DNA from: Cryomorphaceae bacterium
GTDB taxonomy: Bacteria > Bacteroidota > Bacteroidia > Flavobacteriales > Schleiferiaceae
Length of the DNA: 23,146 bases
Assembly (NCBI GenBank): GCA_022565745.1
Contig: JAIUMB010000015.1
Coordinates: 1-23,146 of the forward strand
Reading direction: 5' to 3'
Positions 1 to 7,631 of the stretch are shown here, one piece after another. The translations under genes and the position numbers were made by a program. How positions within the stretch are numbered: the stretch's first letter is position 1; each line of letters starts with the position of its first letter. Under the pieces are notes generated by a model. That model was not told the DNA's origin, searched no databases, and saw only the letters and a program-made list of their open reading frames with translations.

Positions 1-1
1 C

Positions 2-469
2 CAAACCCTTGGTGCCGGACAAACGGTATCTACAAGTAGACAAATCACCCTTATTGGCGGGAGTTTTGGACAAGTCAATGTATGCGCCAAAATCACCGAA
101 CATCGAGGTGTAGCGGCAGGAAATGAAATAGACTCCAGCAATTGGGAAGACTGCCAATTACAAACTTACTCTGATGTAAGCAGTACCGGGAGCTTTCGAT
201 TACTTTCTCCCGTAAATAAGTCGCGATTAGAAGCCAACCATTTGGTCATAGACATAGAGGATGCGCCTATTTCGGCCAATCAAACTGTAAACATAAACCT
301 TTACAACCTCAATGGCCAAGTGATTTATAATTCAGCCATTGCGTCCAACGACCATCAAATATATACGAGGCACTTTATCCCTGCCATTCCTCAAGGCCTT
401 TATATCCTTGAATTAAATTTTGACGGTCATTCCCCCATGAGGAAGAAATTAAACGCGTTTAAGCATTAG
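2..469 (+). CDS. T9SS cargo protein, C-terminal end (partial)
   Basis: The frame is open from the left edge, so this is the last 155 residues of a larger protein whose start lies outside the window. The final ~80 residues resemble a type A T9SS sorting domain: beta-rich text with a YNLNGQVIY strand, a GLYILEL strand and a short basic end (RKKLNAFKH). Such domains direct proteins through the Por/Spr type IX system to the cell surface or medium and are then removed. The part before it (VCAKITEHRG, two cysteines about 25 residues apart) looks like the end of an Ig-like or CARDB-like beta-sandwich, which is a guess. The catalytic or adhesive part is not visible, so function is unknown. The last 11 bases overlap the 3' end of the convergent DUF3050 gene. 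Confidence 0.8.
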   Translation, partial: QTLGAGQTVSTSRQITLIGGSFGQVNVCAKITEHRGVAAGNEIDSSNWEDCQLQTYSDVSSTGSFRLLSPVNKSRLEANHLVIDIEDAPISANQTVNINLYNLNGQVIYNSAIASNDHQIYTRHFIPAIPQGLYILELNFDGHSPMRKKLNAFKH

Positions 470-1235
470 TCCCCTGTGTAGAAAAGGCGGCTTCCCACAA
501 TTTTGCACGAATATTTAATGACTGCTTTACGGCTTGCTGTGCTTCCTCCCATTTAACCGAATCATCACCACACAATCGCTCTGTCATTTCTATAGCCAAA
601 TGACTGTGGTGGTCGCCATCAACTTCTATATGCCGCTCTAAATAATAACGGAAGGTCTGATAGTCTTTCCCCGTATTTTTTTCAATGTCCTTAACTATAG
701 ATAAAAACATATCTGGTATCAAATCCTCTCTGCCAAACGTAAACACCGCTGCCATTAAATGCGGTTTACCTGAATTGATGATGGAAAAAGTAAACTGCAT
801 AAACGCCAATGCCGCCTCAGGCACAGCATTTTTCAATGCGGCATCTTCTAACGTGTAGCCTTGGGTAAAATCGCGAACAAAGCCAAGTATGGCGGTTGTA
901 TCTGCCCCACCTTGTACCATTGCGTCTAAATACAATTCGTAATGGCTTTTTCGAACACCGTTTTCGTCTACATCAGACTCCTCACCCGTAACAATTTCAT
1001 TGATCAAATAGCGGGTCTGGGCATCTCCTACCGGAACCCACGGCACGTCAACACAGGTCAAGTTTCGTTGTAAACCCTTGAGCAACGACATAAAATCCCA
1101 TACAGCATACACATGATGCTCCATAAATGTCTTTAGCGCCTCTGGTGATTGGATGTTTTTGTACGACTTATTATCAACGATTTGCTTTCGAATGGGTGCA
1201 ACAATTGCGTTGATATTTTCAATCTTGTTCATCAT
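459..1235 (-). CDS. DUF3050 family protein, possible heme-oxygenase-fold metal-dependent oxidase
   Basis: This 258-residue soluble protein has no signal peptide and matches what I recall of DUF3050 (blocks EHHVYAVWDFM, QTRYLINEI, YYLERHIEVDGDHH). No enzyme activity is established that I know of. Visible possible metal ligands are E39/H40/H41, E80 or E85/E86, H98, and H202-x3-D206-x2-H209; the last spacing is the signature of heme-oxygenase-like diiron oxidases and oxygenases such as SznF. Membership of that fold is inferred from this pattern. The ATG follows the stop codon of the phosphopantetheinyl transferase gene with no gap, so the two are probably made from one message by coupled translation. 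A second ATG one codon in is equally possible as the start. The 3' end overlaps the convergent T9SS gene by 11 bp. Confidence 0.8.
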   Translation of the reverse strand: MMNKIENINAIVAPIRKQIVDNKSYKNIQSPEALKTFMEHHVYAVWDFMSLLKGLQRNLTCVDVPWVPVGDAQTRYLINEIVTGEESDVDENGVRKSHYELYLDAMVQGGADTTAILGFVRDFTQGYTLEDAALKNAVPEAALAFMQFTFSIINSGKPHLMAAVFTFGREDLIPDMFLSIVKDIEKNTGKDYQTFRYYLERHIEVDGDHHSHLAIEMTERLCGDDSVKWEEAQQAVKQSLNIRAKLWEAAFSTQGTNA

Positions 1236-1886
1236 TTATTTTTCAATTAAATAAGCTGTTGAAAGAACCACTTCACCTATGATTTGGTTCTGTAAATGCC
1301 AATGTTTTCCATTTTCTGTTGTGGCATAACCGGTTAATGTAGTCATTTGCTTTCCACTTGCGGGTTTTTCATCAAAGGGACTTGTCTTATTCCAAAAAAC
1401 CCTAATGTGCTTATTAAAAAGCAGTCCCGGTGAACCATTGGCTTTGTAAACTGCTTCTTTGGCACACCAAAAGTGTACAGCTCCTATTCGCATCAGGTCT
1501 TCCATTTCGTCATGATGTGTAAAACGTTGGATTACGCGCTCAGAAAACATGCGGTTTTGGTGTTCAATGTCGATGCCACAAGGCAGAACTGGGTGGTAAC
1601 ACGCGGCGGCACAGCCTATGGTGTGCGACAAGGACACTTCGCCGTTTTCACTATACACGGGTTTGCCATTTGGTAAAAACGACAAAGCGCCTCTTTTGCC
1701 TGTAAGTGTTTGCAAAGCTTTACGCGCTCCGATGTATTGAGCTCGTACTTCCGAATGAGATATGGCCTTAAATCGCTCATTGTCGAAAAAACCATCATGC
1801 AATTCACCGGGTATATATGCTTCACCGCGCAAACCCCATAAACACCATTGCAAGTCGTCCACTAACCCCTTTTTTATGATGGGCAT
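1236..1886 (-). CDS. 4'-phosphopantetheinyl transferase, Sfp type
   Basis: The enzyme transfers the phosphopantetheine arm of coenzyme A to a serine of acyl or peptidyl carrier proteins. The 216-residue protein has the Sfp-superfamily signatures: GIDIE at 104-108 (Mg ligands D106 and E108) and WCAKEAVYK at 140-148 (E144 and the catalytic-region K148), plus SLSHT near 85-89, the usual histidine motif. Length fits the Sfp/AcpT class and not the ~120-residue AcpS class. The frame extends upstream to a TTG at 1910, but that TTG is the end of a TAAATTTG promoter box, so the ATG at 1886 is chosen. It is the first gene of a two-gene unit with DUF3050. No polyketide, peptide synthase or carrier protein gene is visible in the window, so its target may be the housekeeping acyl carrier protein or something elsewhere. 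Confidence 0.9.
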   Translation of the reverse strand: MPIIKKGLVDDLQWCLWGLRGEAYIPGELHDGFFDNERFKAISHSEVRAQYIGARKALQTLTGKRGALSFLPNGKPVYSENGEVSLSHTIGCAAACYHPVLPCGIDIEHQNRMFSERVIQRFTHHDEMEDLMRIGAVHFWCAKEAVYKANGSPGLLFNKHIRVFWNKTSPFDEKPASGKQMTTLTGYATTENGKHWHLQNQIIGEVVLSTAYLIEK

Positions 1887-1907
1887 GTTTTCTGTTTTTA
1901 ATGGGTG

Positions 1908-1915
1908 CAAATTTA
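1908..1915 (-). promoter_or_regulatory. -7 promoter box for the phosphopantetheinyl transferase unit
   Basis: On the minus strand this reads TAAATTTG, a full match to the Bacteroidota TAnnTTTG element, followed by C. It ends 21 bases before the ATG at 1886. No TTG element is seen at the usual distance upstream. It overlaps the alternative TTG start at 1910, which argues against that start. Confidence 0.6.
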
Positions 1916-1979
1916 TATCTAATATTCGGTAATCTAGTCATGATGTCGGGAATGGGCATACACTGCCATACGTGTTACC

Positions 1980-2036
1980 ATGCGCGCGTAAGCGCCCCAA
2001 GCATGCGTAAGCATCCCAAGCGCGCGTAGCGCTCCC
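1980..2036 (+). repeat. Three 19-bp direct repeats, each a mini-hairpin
   Basis: Three adjacent units of 19 bp (1980-1998, 1999-2017, 2018-2036) share the pattern xxGCxxGCGTAAGCxxCCC. Each folds on itself: GCGC-GTAA-GCGC (1984-1995), ATGC-GTAA-GCAT (2003-2014), and AGCGC with GCGCT around a five-base loop (2019-2033). Stem bases change together between units 1 and 2 while the GTAA loop is kept. They sit 25-94 bp upstream of the Hsp15-like gene, between divergent promoters. Function unknown. Confidence 0.6.
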
Positions 2037-2060
2037 TGCTCACAACAGCCCTTCCGTCCT

Positions 2061-2068
2061 TATCTTTG
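2061..2068 (+). promoter_or_regulatory. -7 promoter box, leaderless arrangement
   Basis: TATCTTTG matches TAnnTTTG exactly and ends only five bases before the ATG at 2074. Transcripts start a few bases after this element, so the message should begin at or next to the start codon. No clear TTG element is seen about 20 bp upstream, where the 19-bp repeats end. Confidence 0.6.
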
Positions 2069-2073
2069 CGCAT

Positions 2074-2436
2074 ATGCGATTAGACAAATTTCTCTGGAGT
2101 GTACGTTTGTTTAAAACCCGTAAACTGGCGGCTGATGCGTGTCGATTAGGAAAAGTAAAGGTCGACGACGTGATTTCTAAAGCGGGTAAAGAGGTCAAGC
2201 CTCAAGCGGTGATTGATTTAAAGAAGGATGGCATAACCTACTCCTTTGAAGTGATTGATTTGCCACCATCTCGCGTTGGAGCACCAAAAGTGGAAGACTT
2301 CGTTTCCAATCAAACAAAACCAGAAGAGTTAGAAAGAAAAGCATTTATACAAATGGCCTCAAAGCTTAACCGGCAAAAAGGCTTGGGTCGCCCCACCAAA
2401 AAAGACCGTCGCGACATCGACAAATTGCGCGATTAG
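2074..2436 (+). CDS. hslR: Hsp15-like S4-domain RNA-binding protein
   Basis: In E. coli, Hsp15 binds free 50S subunits that still carry a peptidyl-tRNA after stalled translation and helps recycle them. The 120-residue product begins with the S4 RNA-binding fold (RLDKFLWSVRLFKTRKLA, residues 2-19; GKVKVDD near 27-33). It ends with the basic tail of the family (GLGRPTKKDRRDIDKLRD), which corresponds to the DKKERRDLLRF end of the E. coli protein. Length is close to the family's ~130. The start is fixed by the TATCTTTG box five bases upstream. The gene has no tight partner: sppA begins 143 bp downstream with its own candidate promoter. The symbol rests on similarity recalled from memory; the family name is firmer than exact equivalence to E. 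coli HslR. Confidence 0.85.
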   Translation: MRLDKFLWSVRLFKTRKLAADACRLGKVKVDDVISKAGKEVKPQAVIDLKKDGITYSFEVIDLPPSRVGAPKVEDFVSNQTKPEELERKAFIQMASKLNRQKGLGRPTKKDRRDIDKLRD

Positions 2437-2464
2437 TCCCTGCATTAAATGTTAAATGTTGTTA

Positions 2465-2472
2465 TATATTTG
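2465..2472 (+). promoter_or_regulatory. Candidate -7 box for sppA
   Basis: TATATTTG followed by C matches the Bacteroidota -7 element. A second weaker match (TACCTTGC) begins at 2475. Either would give sppA a leader of about 100 bases. No convincing -33 TTG at the right spacing is visible. Confidence 0.45.
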
Positions 2473-2579
2473 CTACCTTGCAACCCTTGCCAACTTTTAT
2501 GCATCTAAATGGTTTAAGGCGGTTTGGTTAATTTCCATATTGCCTTTTCAAATACACGTAACGCAAAATTTATCAAATA

Positions 2580-4346
2580 ATGAAACAGTTCTTCAAAATG
2601 CTACTCGCCTCGTTAACTGCTGGTGTGTTGTTATTTGGGCTCGTATTCTTGGTTTTTATCGGCATCATTGCCTCACTATCGGTCAAGAGTGATACGGAAA
2701 TTAAAGACGGCTCCGTGATGCGATTAAATCTCAATATGGTCATCAACGAAAGGTCTATAGATAACCCCTTTAGTGGCTTTGATCCATTCAGCGGCGAAGT
2801 TCAACGCAGCGGCGGATTATTTGAAATCATAGAGGCCATTCAAACAGCTAAAAACGACGACCGAATCAAAGGCATTTACCTGAACAGTGGCATGTCATTC
2901 GCCGGTATGGGTAGCTTGAAAGAAATACGAGATGCCTTACTCGATTTTAAAGAAAGTGGCAAATTCATCATCAGTTATTCAGAAATTTATTCTCAAAAAG
3001 GACTTTACATATCCTCGGTAGCTGATTCCATTTACTTGGCTCCGGAAGGGGGGTTAGAGTGGACCGGATTATCTTCTTCCGTTCCTTTTTACGTACAGGC
3101 ATTAAAAAAAGCCGGCATCAAACCTCAAGTTATTCGCGGAAGCAACAACGTCTTTAAGTCTGCCGTGGAGCCCTATATTGAGGATTCCATTTCACCGGCC
3201 AACAGAGAGCAACTTTCGCTTTTACTCAACGATATGTGGACATTAATGCGTCGTGAAATCGCAGAAAGCAGAGGTGTTACTTCAGAAGATTTACAAAGCT
3301 GGGCAGATAACTTAAGTGTTGCTAATCCACAAGTAGCTGCCGACCTTGGCTTAGTAACCCGCACAGCATACATCGACGAAGTTAATGATGTTCTTCAACA
3401 GCTGCTTGATGTTGAAGAGGACAAAAACATACCCTTTGCATCGGTTGAAAATGTTCGCAGTGTAAAGAAAACCAAAGGGAAGTATACTGGTGACCGTATT
3501 GCTGTAGTCTTTGCGCAAGGCGCCATTTCATCTGGCACAGGAGATGAGTTGAGCATTGGTTCAGACCGCTTGGCAAAGGCACTGAGAAAGGTGAGAAAGG
3601 ACGACAAGGTAAAAGCAGTAGTATTGCGCATCAATTCTCCAGGAGGAAGCACCTTGGCATCAGATGTCATTCTACGCGAAGTGCAATTACTGAAAGATGC
3701 CGGTAAAACTGTAGTGGCTAGCTACGGCGATTTGGCCGCATCAGGGGGTTATTACATATCCTGTGTTGCCGATAAAATTGTGGCACAACCATCCACCATT
3801 ACAGGTTCTATTGGGGTTTTTGGCTTATTTTTCACTGCAGAAGAACTGCTCAACGATAAGATTGGAATCCGATATGATCGTGTTAAAACAGCTGAATTTG
3901 CTGATTTGGGCTCACTAGACCGCGAAATGCGCCCGGAAGAAAAAGCATACATGCAAAATATGGTAGATTACTTTTACGGTCGATTTTTGTCATTGGTAGC
4001 CGAGGGTCGCGATCTAGACTCCTCCTATGTCGATGATATTGGACAAGGTCGAGTGTGGACTGGTGTACAAGCCATTGAAAATGGTTTGGTCGACACCTTG
4101 GGAAGTTTACAAACAGCGATTGCAGTGGCACGAAACATGGCCGATTTGGACGACGACGTACGCGTGGTTCAGTATCCTAAAAAAGGCGACCCGTTTCAAG
4201 AGCTGTTGCGTTCATTTGGATTGGACGAAGAATCGCGCATGAAAAAGCAGCTCGGACAATTTTACCCTTATTATCAAAAGTGGAATGAAATGAAAAACCA
4301 CAGTGGCCTGCAGAGTCACATTGGCTTTGACTTGATAATTGAATAG
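2580..4346 (+). CDS. sppA: Signal peptide peptidase SppA, 67-kDa long form
   Basis: SppA is a membrane-bound serine protease (family S49) that degrades signal peptides left in the membrane after secretion. The 588-residue protein has one N-terminal membrane anchor (about 7-33) and two tandem S49 domains, as in the E. coli long form; the short form has only one. The Ser/Lys dyad is split between the domains: lysine K193 in VFKSAVEPY and serine S388 in AASGGYYIS, followed by STITGSIGVFG. Both key residues are intact. The start ATG follows an A/T-rich stretch without a Shine-Dalgarno sequence, normal for the phylum. The transporter gene follows 30 bp after the stop and may share the transcript. 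Confidence 0.95.
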   Translation: MKQFFKMLLASLTAGVLLFGLVFLVFIGIIASLSVKSDTEIKDGSVMRLNLNMVINERSIDNPFSGFDPFSGEVQRSGGLFEIIEAIQTAKNDDRIKGIYLNSGMSFAGMGSLKEIRDALLDFKESGKFIISYSEIYSQKGLYISSVADSIYLAPEGGLEWTGLSSSVPFYVQALKKAGIKPQVIRGSNNVFKSAVEPYIEDSISPANREQLSLLLNDMWTLMRREIAESRGVTSEDLQSWADNLSVANPQVAADLGLVTRTAYIDEVNDVLQQLLDVEEDKNIPFASVENVRSVKKTKGKYTGDRIAVVFAQGAISSGTGDELSIGSDRLAKALRKVRKDDKVKAVVLRINSPGGSTLASDVILREVQLLKDAGKTVVASYGDLAASGGYYISCVADKIVAQPSTITGSIGVFGLFFTAEELLNDKIGIRYDRVKTAEFADLGSLDREMRPEEKAYMQNMVDYFYGRFLSLVAEGRDLDSSYVDDIGQGRVWTGVQAIENGLVDTLGSLQTAIAVARNMADLDDDVRVVQYPKKGDPFQELLRSFGLDEESRMKKQLGQFYPYYQKWNEMKNHSGLQSHIGFDLIIE

Positions 4347-4376
4347 TGTCTGAGTTCTATGGTCAAAGCATAACCA

Positions 4377-5099
4377 GTGGTTAATTTACAAAAACACCAA
4401 TTGCGAAGAGTTGCCGGCATGCATTATTTAATATTGTCGGCGCTCTTTATCGGTGCATTGATTACCTGTAATTTAGTGGCCACGAAATTTGTAGAGGTCG
4501 ATATGGGCATTCGTCGTTTCACCCTGTCCGCTGGCATTCTTGCCTATCCGGTGACCTTTCTCATTACCGATGTTCTCAGTGAAATTTACGGCAAACGACG
4601 TACGCAAAACGTGGTATGGGCAGGATTTGCTGCTACTATTTTTACCTTGGCCATACTGGCCCTTGGCGGGCATTACAACGCAACAGAAAATTCTCAGGTA
4701 AGTGATGACATGTACAACGCCGTTTTTAAAAACTCACCTCGACTGATTGCGGCCTCCATGATTGCCTATTTATCTGCTCAACTGGTGGATGTTCGTGTGT
4801 TTCACTTTTGGAAACGCATAACCAAAGGAAAAATGTTGTGGGTACGCAACAACTTTTCTACCATTTTTTCCCAACTCATAGACACCACACTGGTGGTCAG
4901 TGTTATTTTTATCAATATTGAAAATGGCAGACCAGTATCTACTATAGGATGGACGGCATATGGTCAGTTGATATTAGATGGTTGGCTGTTTAAAGTCATT
5001 TGGGCAGCTCTAGACACGCCCATATTCTACGGCTTGTCGTATTGGTATAAACGACGATTCAATTTGAAAAACGGCGGAGTGCTAAAAGTAGAGCTTTAA
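4377..5099 (+). CDS. Queuosine precursor transporter, YhhQ/VUT family
   Basis: YhhQ proteins import preQ0/preQ1, the 7-deazaguanine precursors of the tRNA base queuosine. The 240-residue protein is hydrophobic with about six membrane segments and carries family text: CNLVATKFV near the start of the first helix, LAYPVTFLITDVLSEIYGKRRT (the TDxxxExYG signature) and a later FSQLIDTTLVV segment. The start is uncertain: GTG at 4377 is the first start-type codon after an in-frame stop, while ATG at 4419 would remove 14 residues and begin directly at the first helix. It lies 30 bp after sppA on the same strand, and its stop is 2 bp from the convergent oxidoreductase stop, leaving no room for a separate terminator. 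No other queuosine gene is in the window. Confidence 0.88.
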   Translation: MVNLQKHQLRRVAGMHYLILSALFIGALITCNLVATKFVEVDMGIRRFTLSAGILAYPVTFLITDVLSEIYGKRRTQNVVWAGFAATIFTLAILALGGHYNATENSQVSDDMYNAVFKNSPRLIAASMIAYLSAQLVDVRVFHFWKRITKGKMLWVRNNFSTIFSQLIDTTLVVSVIFINIENGRPVSTIGWTAYGQLILDGWLFKVIWAALDTPIFYGLSYWYKRRFNLKNGGVLKVEL

Positions 5100-5101
5100 C
5101 C

Positions 5102-6337
5102 CTACAGGTTTTTTTCGAGAATGGCTTCCGCCACCAACCTACCAGATTTCATGGCTGCGTTTAACGAACCATTGAGCAAATAGTCACCACAGAGATACAC
5201 ATTCTGACCAATCATATACTCCTCTTTTGGCAAGTCATTACGCACCTCCGAAAACTCCGGTAGCGCGTGATTGATGACGAAATTGTCTATCACTTTCCAA
5301 TCGTGGGTTCTGGGACAATAAGCCGTCAATTCTTGACGAATTTGATCTTCCATCTTCATTCCCGTTACGACGCGTTCTCCAGGCAGCGACACAGAAATCA
5401 GTTCTTTTCCTTCAGGTGCAAATCCGCTGTGAAGATTGGTTAGAACCGCCATATTGTTAAACAATCCACCTTCCATCCCATTTAAGGCTATGGCTTTAGT
5501 GGAAAAGGGCTTGTGATCAGAACTGAAGTAAATCTGCGTTGTTTGTTTATAGGTAACCTTTCTCTTTTTATCGGTAAGGCCTGGCGTTGCCACAATAAGA
5601 TGTGAGTAGGGATAAGCTACATCATTTTCATCAATGGCATATTGCATGTCAAAATTGACAATCTTTGTATTTAGTTTAATGGCGTCTTCCTTTAAAACCG
5701 ATGCCAATTGCTTCGGAATTTCTGCCATACCGTTTTCTGGAATGGCGGCTTCACCTTCTGCAAACATTTTCATAACGAAGAGGAACATCGGATGTGGCGT
5801 ATCTATGGCGCGCTCTAAAAAAATCCCCCCTAAGAATGGCCGAAAAAAATGCATGATTATCGTCTTCGAAAATCCAAACTGCTGTAAGTAATTGACGGTG
5901 GGCATTTGTGGACTTTCTGCAAAAATTTCCTCAATGGTCATCGACTTCACTTGATTTGTGAGCTTTCGAACCAACAATTTATCAGGGAATGTAGCCGCCC
6001 AAGACATCAACGTAGAAAAAATACCCAAAAAGTATCTGGATGGATCGCCCATAAACGTTCGCCCCAGATCACCTAAAATAATGGATCCTGGAATGAACGA
6101 CTTTAATTTGAGCGCTTCGTAATTGAGCAATTTTTTGGCTTCGGGATAAGCCGTTAAAAGGACCTGAAATCCGCGATCAAGCACATATCCGTCTTTATAT
6201 TCGGTATGAACACGCCCACCTATGTGGTCAGAAGCTTCCAAGACCAAAACATCTTTACCTGCTTTCTGAAGGTAGTTGGCTGCCGTTAGTCCAGCTATAC
6301 CTGCGCCAACAATTAAAATCTTTTGCTTAGAATCCAT
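5102..6337 (-). CDS. FAD-dependent amine oxidase-like oxidoreductase
   Basis: The 411-residue protein begins with an FAD-binding Rossmann fold: GAGIAG at 11-16, E34 at the end of the second strand (binding the ribose of FAD), then IGGRV at 39-43. The C-terminal NVYLCGDYLLNGSLNAAMKSG is the second FAD-contact region of the amine oxidase, protoporphyrinogen oxidase and phytoene desaturase superfamily. The middle, which would set substrate specificity, gives no clear assignment; carotenoid or porphyrin enzymes are possible but neither gene set is nearby. The frame extends to a TTG at 6349, but the ATG at 6337 (MDSKQKILIVGAG) is the natural start. A TATATTTG box at 6430-6437 predicts its own transcript with a leader of about 85 bases. 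Confidence 0.85.
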   Translation of the reverse strand: MDSKQKILIVGAGIAGLTAANYLQKAGKDVLVLEASDHIGGRVHTEYKDGYVLDRGFQVLLTAYPEAKKLLNYEALKLKSFIPGSIILGDLGRTFMGDPSRYFLGIFSTLMSWAATFPDKLLVRKLTNQVKSMTIEEIFAESPQMPTVNYLQQFGFSKTIIMHFFRPFLGGIFLERAIDTPHPMFLFVMKMFAEGEAAIPENGMAEIPKQLASVLKEDAIKLNTKIVNFDMQYAIDENDVAYPYSHLIVATPGLTDKKRKVTYKQTTQIYFSSDHKPFSTKAIALNGMEGGLFNNMAVLTNLHSGFAPEGKELISVSLPGERVVTGMKMEDQIRQELTAYCPRTHDWKVIDNFVINHALPEFSEVRNDLPKEEYMIGQNVYLCGDYLLNGSLNAAMKSGRLVAEAILEKNL

Positions 6338-6429
6338 ATCGTTAATCAATACATTGAATTAAAATCATCACACGCGGTCAGCAAAGTTTTTGGCTTTCTA
6401 AAAAAACACAACTTTCGTATACGTAGATG

Positions 6430-6437
6430 CAAATATA
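6430..6437 (-). promoter_or_regulatory. -7 promoter box for the FAD oxidoreductase
   Basis: On the minus strand this reads TATATTTG followed by C, a full match to TAnnTTTG. It lies in the 121-bp gap between the alternative GlmU gene's stop and the ATG at 6337, so the oxidoreductase can be transcribed independently of the gene upstream. Confidence 0.6.
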
Positions 6438-6458
6438 ACGTTCTTAACCATATGGAAA

Positions 6459-7613
6459 CTATTTCGAGTTTTTATTGTCATTTACCCATTCCAAAATTTC
6501 ACGCTCTACCTCATCAAGTTTTAAGTCTCGCCTTTCCATCACTAACGATGCTGTTCGTAAAGCTTTGTCGATGTTGTATTCGGTGAACCCCGATGCGCCC
6601 CCCCAGCTGAATGATGGAATATAATTACGTGGAAACCCACTGCCAAAAATATTGGCACTGACGCCAACAACGGTACCGGTATTAAACATAGTGTTGATGC
6701 CACACTTGGAATGATCGCCCATAATAAGACCGCAAAACTGAAGCCCTGTCTTTATAAAAGTGCCTTTGGCCATCGACCAAATGCGTACCTCCTCGTAGTT
6801 ATTCTTGAGGTTTGAATTATTTGAATCTGCACCTATATTGCACCATTCTCCCAATACAGAATTGCCCAAAAATCCCTCATGACCTTTGTTGGTATAGCCT
6901 TGAATCACTGAGTTGTTTACCTCACCTCCTACCTTGCTGTGCGGACCAATGGTTGTGGGCCCATAAATTTTTGTGCCCATTTTTATCGTAGAATGCTCAC
7001 CAAGATATAAGCCTCCACGCAGAACACTGCCTTCCATAACCTCGCTGTGCTTGTCGAGATAAATAGGACCGTTGGTGGTATTAAACACTGCACACTCTGC
7101 CTTAACACCTTCTTCCACAAAAATACGATTTCCGATGACGGTGTTGGTGGCGGACAACAATCCCGATTTCCTGCCTCTGGTGAGCACCGTAAAATCGTAT
7201 TCCAGGGCTTCTCCGTTGAGTCGAAACAAGTCCCATGGGTATTGTACCCTAAGTATCTCTCCGTCGTATTCCTCCACCGTTGTGGGTGAATCCGTATTGC
7301 GGGCGGCAACAAGCTCACCGCTGAAGGTAATGCCCTCTCCATCTCTTAAACGACGAACACGCTCTGCCAAAGCATTATTGGGCATAAAGCTGGGGTTGAT
7401 GTAAGCCACATCATTTTGTGCTTTCGGTAGAGCAAATTTCTTTTGCAAATGCGGTCTTGTTTGATGCCCGCTTAATACATCGGGAAACAACCCCGTCCAC
7501 TTGTCCTTCAACGTTCTAATGCCACATCTCAACTCACCTGTTGGACGGGTCAAGGTTAGTGGATAAAGCTGTTCTACTTCGCTGCCTTCAATAAAAATAA
7601 TGGTAGAAAACAT
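6459..7613 (-). CDS. Alternative GlmU-like sugar-1-phosphate nucleotidyltransferase / acyltransferase
   Basis: The 384-residue protein has a degenerate nucleotidyltransferase N-terminus (about 1-140) and a left-handed beta-helix of hexapeptide repeats (about 155-330: IGNRIFVEEG, IYLDKHSEV, LYLGEHSTIKMG, TTIGPHSKVGG, GLIMGDHSKCG). The usual LxAGxGTRM nucleotide motif of GlmU is missing; in its place is FIEGSEVEQLYPLTLTRP. This arrangement fits a Bacteroidota family annotated as alternative GlmU (UDP-N-acetylglucosamine diphosphorylase / glucosamine-1-phosphate N-acetyltransferase), proposed to make UDP-GlcNAc where classical GlmU is absent. Role here follows from family and architecture and is not shown. 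A weak -7-like box (TACCTTAG, 7632-7639) overlaps the end of the upstream rpmE2 terminator. Confidence 0.82.
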   Translation of the reverse strand: MFSTIIFIEGSEVEQLYPLTLTRPTGELRCGIRTLKDKWTGLFPDVLSGHQTRPHLQKKFALPKAQNDVAYINPSFMPNNALAERVRRLRDGEGITFSGELVAARNTDSPTTVEEYDGEILRVQYPWDLFRLNGEALEYDFTVLTRGRKSGLLSATNTVIGNRIFVEEGVKAECAVFNTTNGPIYLDKHSEVMEGSVLRGGLYLGEHSTIKMGTKIYGPTTIGPHSKVGGEVNNSVIQGYTNKGHEGFLGNSVLGEWCNIGADSNNSNLKNNYEEVRIWSMAKGTFIKTGLQFCGLIMGDHSKCGINTMFNTGTVVGVSANIFGSGFPRNYIPSFSWGGASGFTEYNIDKALRTASLVMERRDLKLDEVEREILEWVNDNKNSK

Positions 7614-7631
7614 GGGGGAATTTATTTTAGG

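Noticed and set aside
2456..2692. 78-codon open frame overlapping the start of sppA
   Set aside because: It overlaps the sppA signal anchor in another frame and resembles no family; the region before 2580 is better read as promoter and leader.
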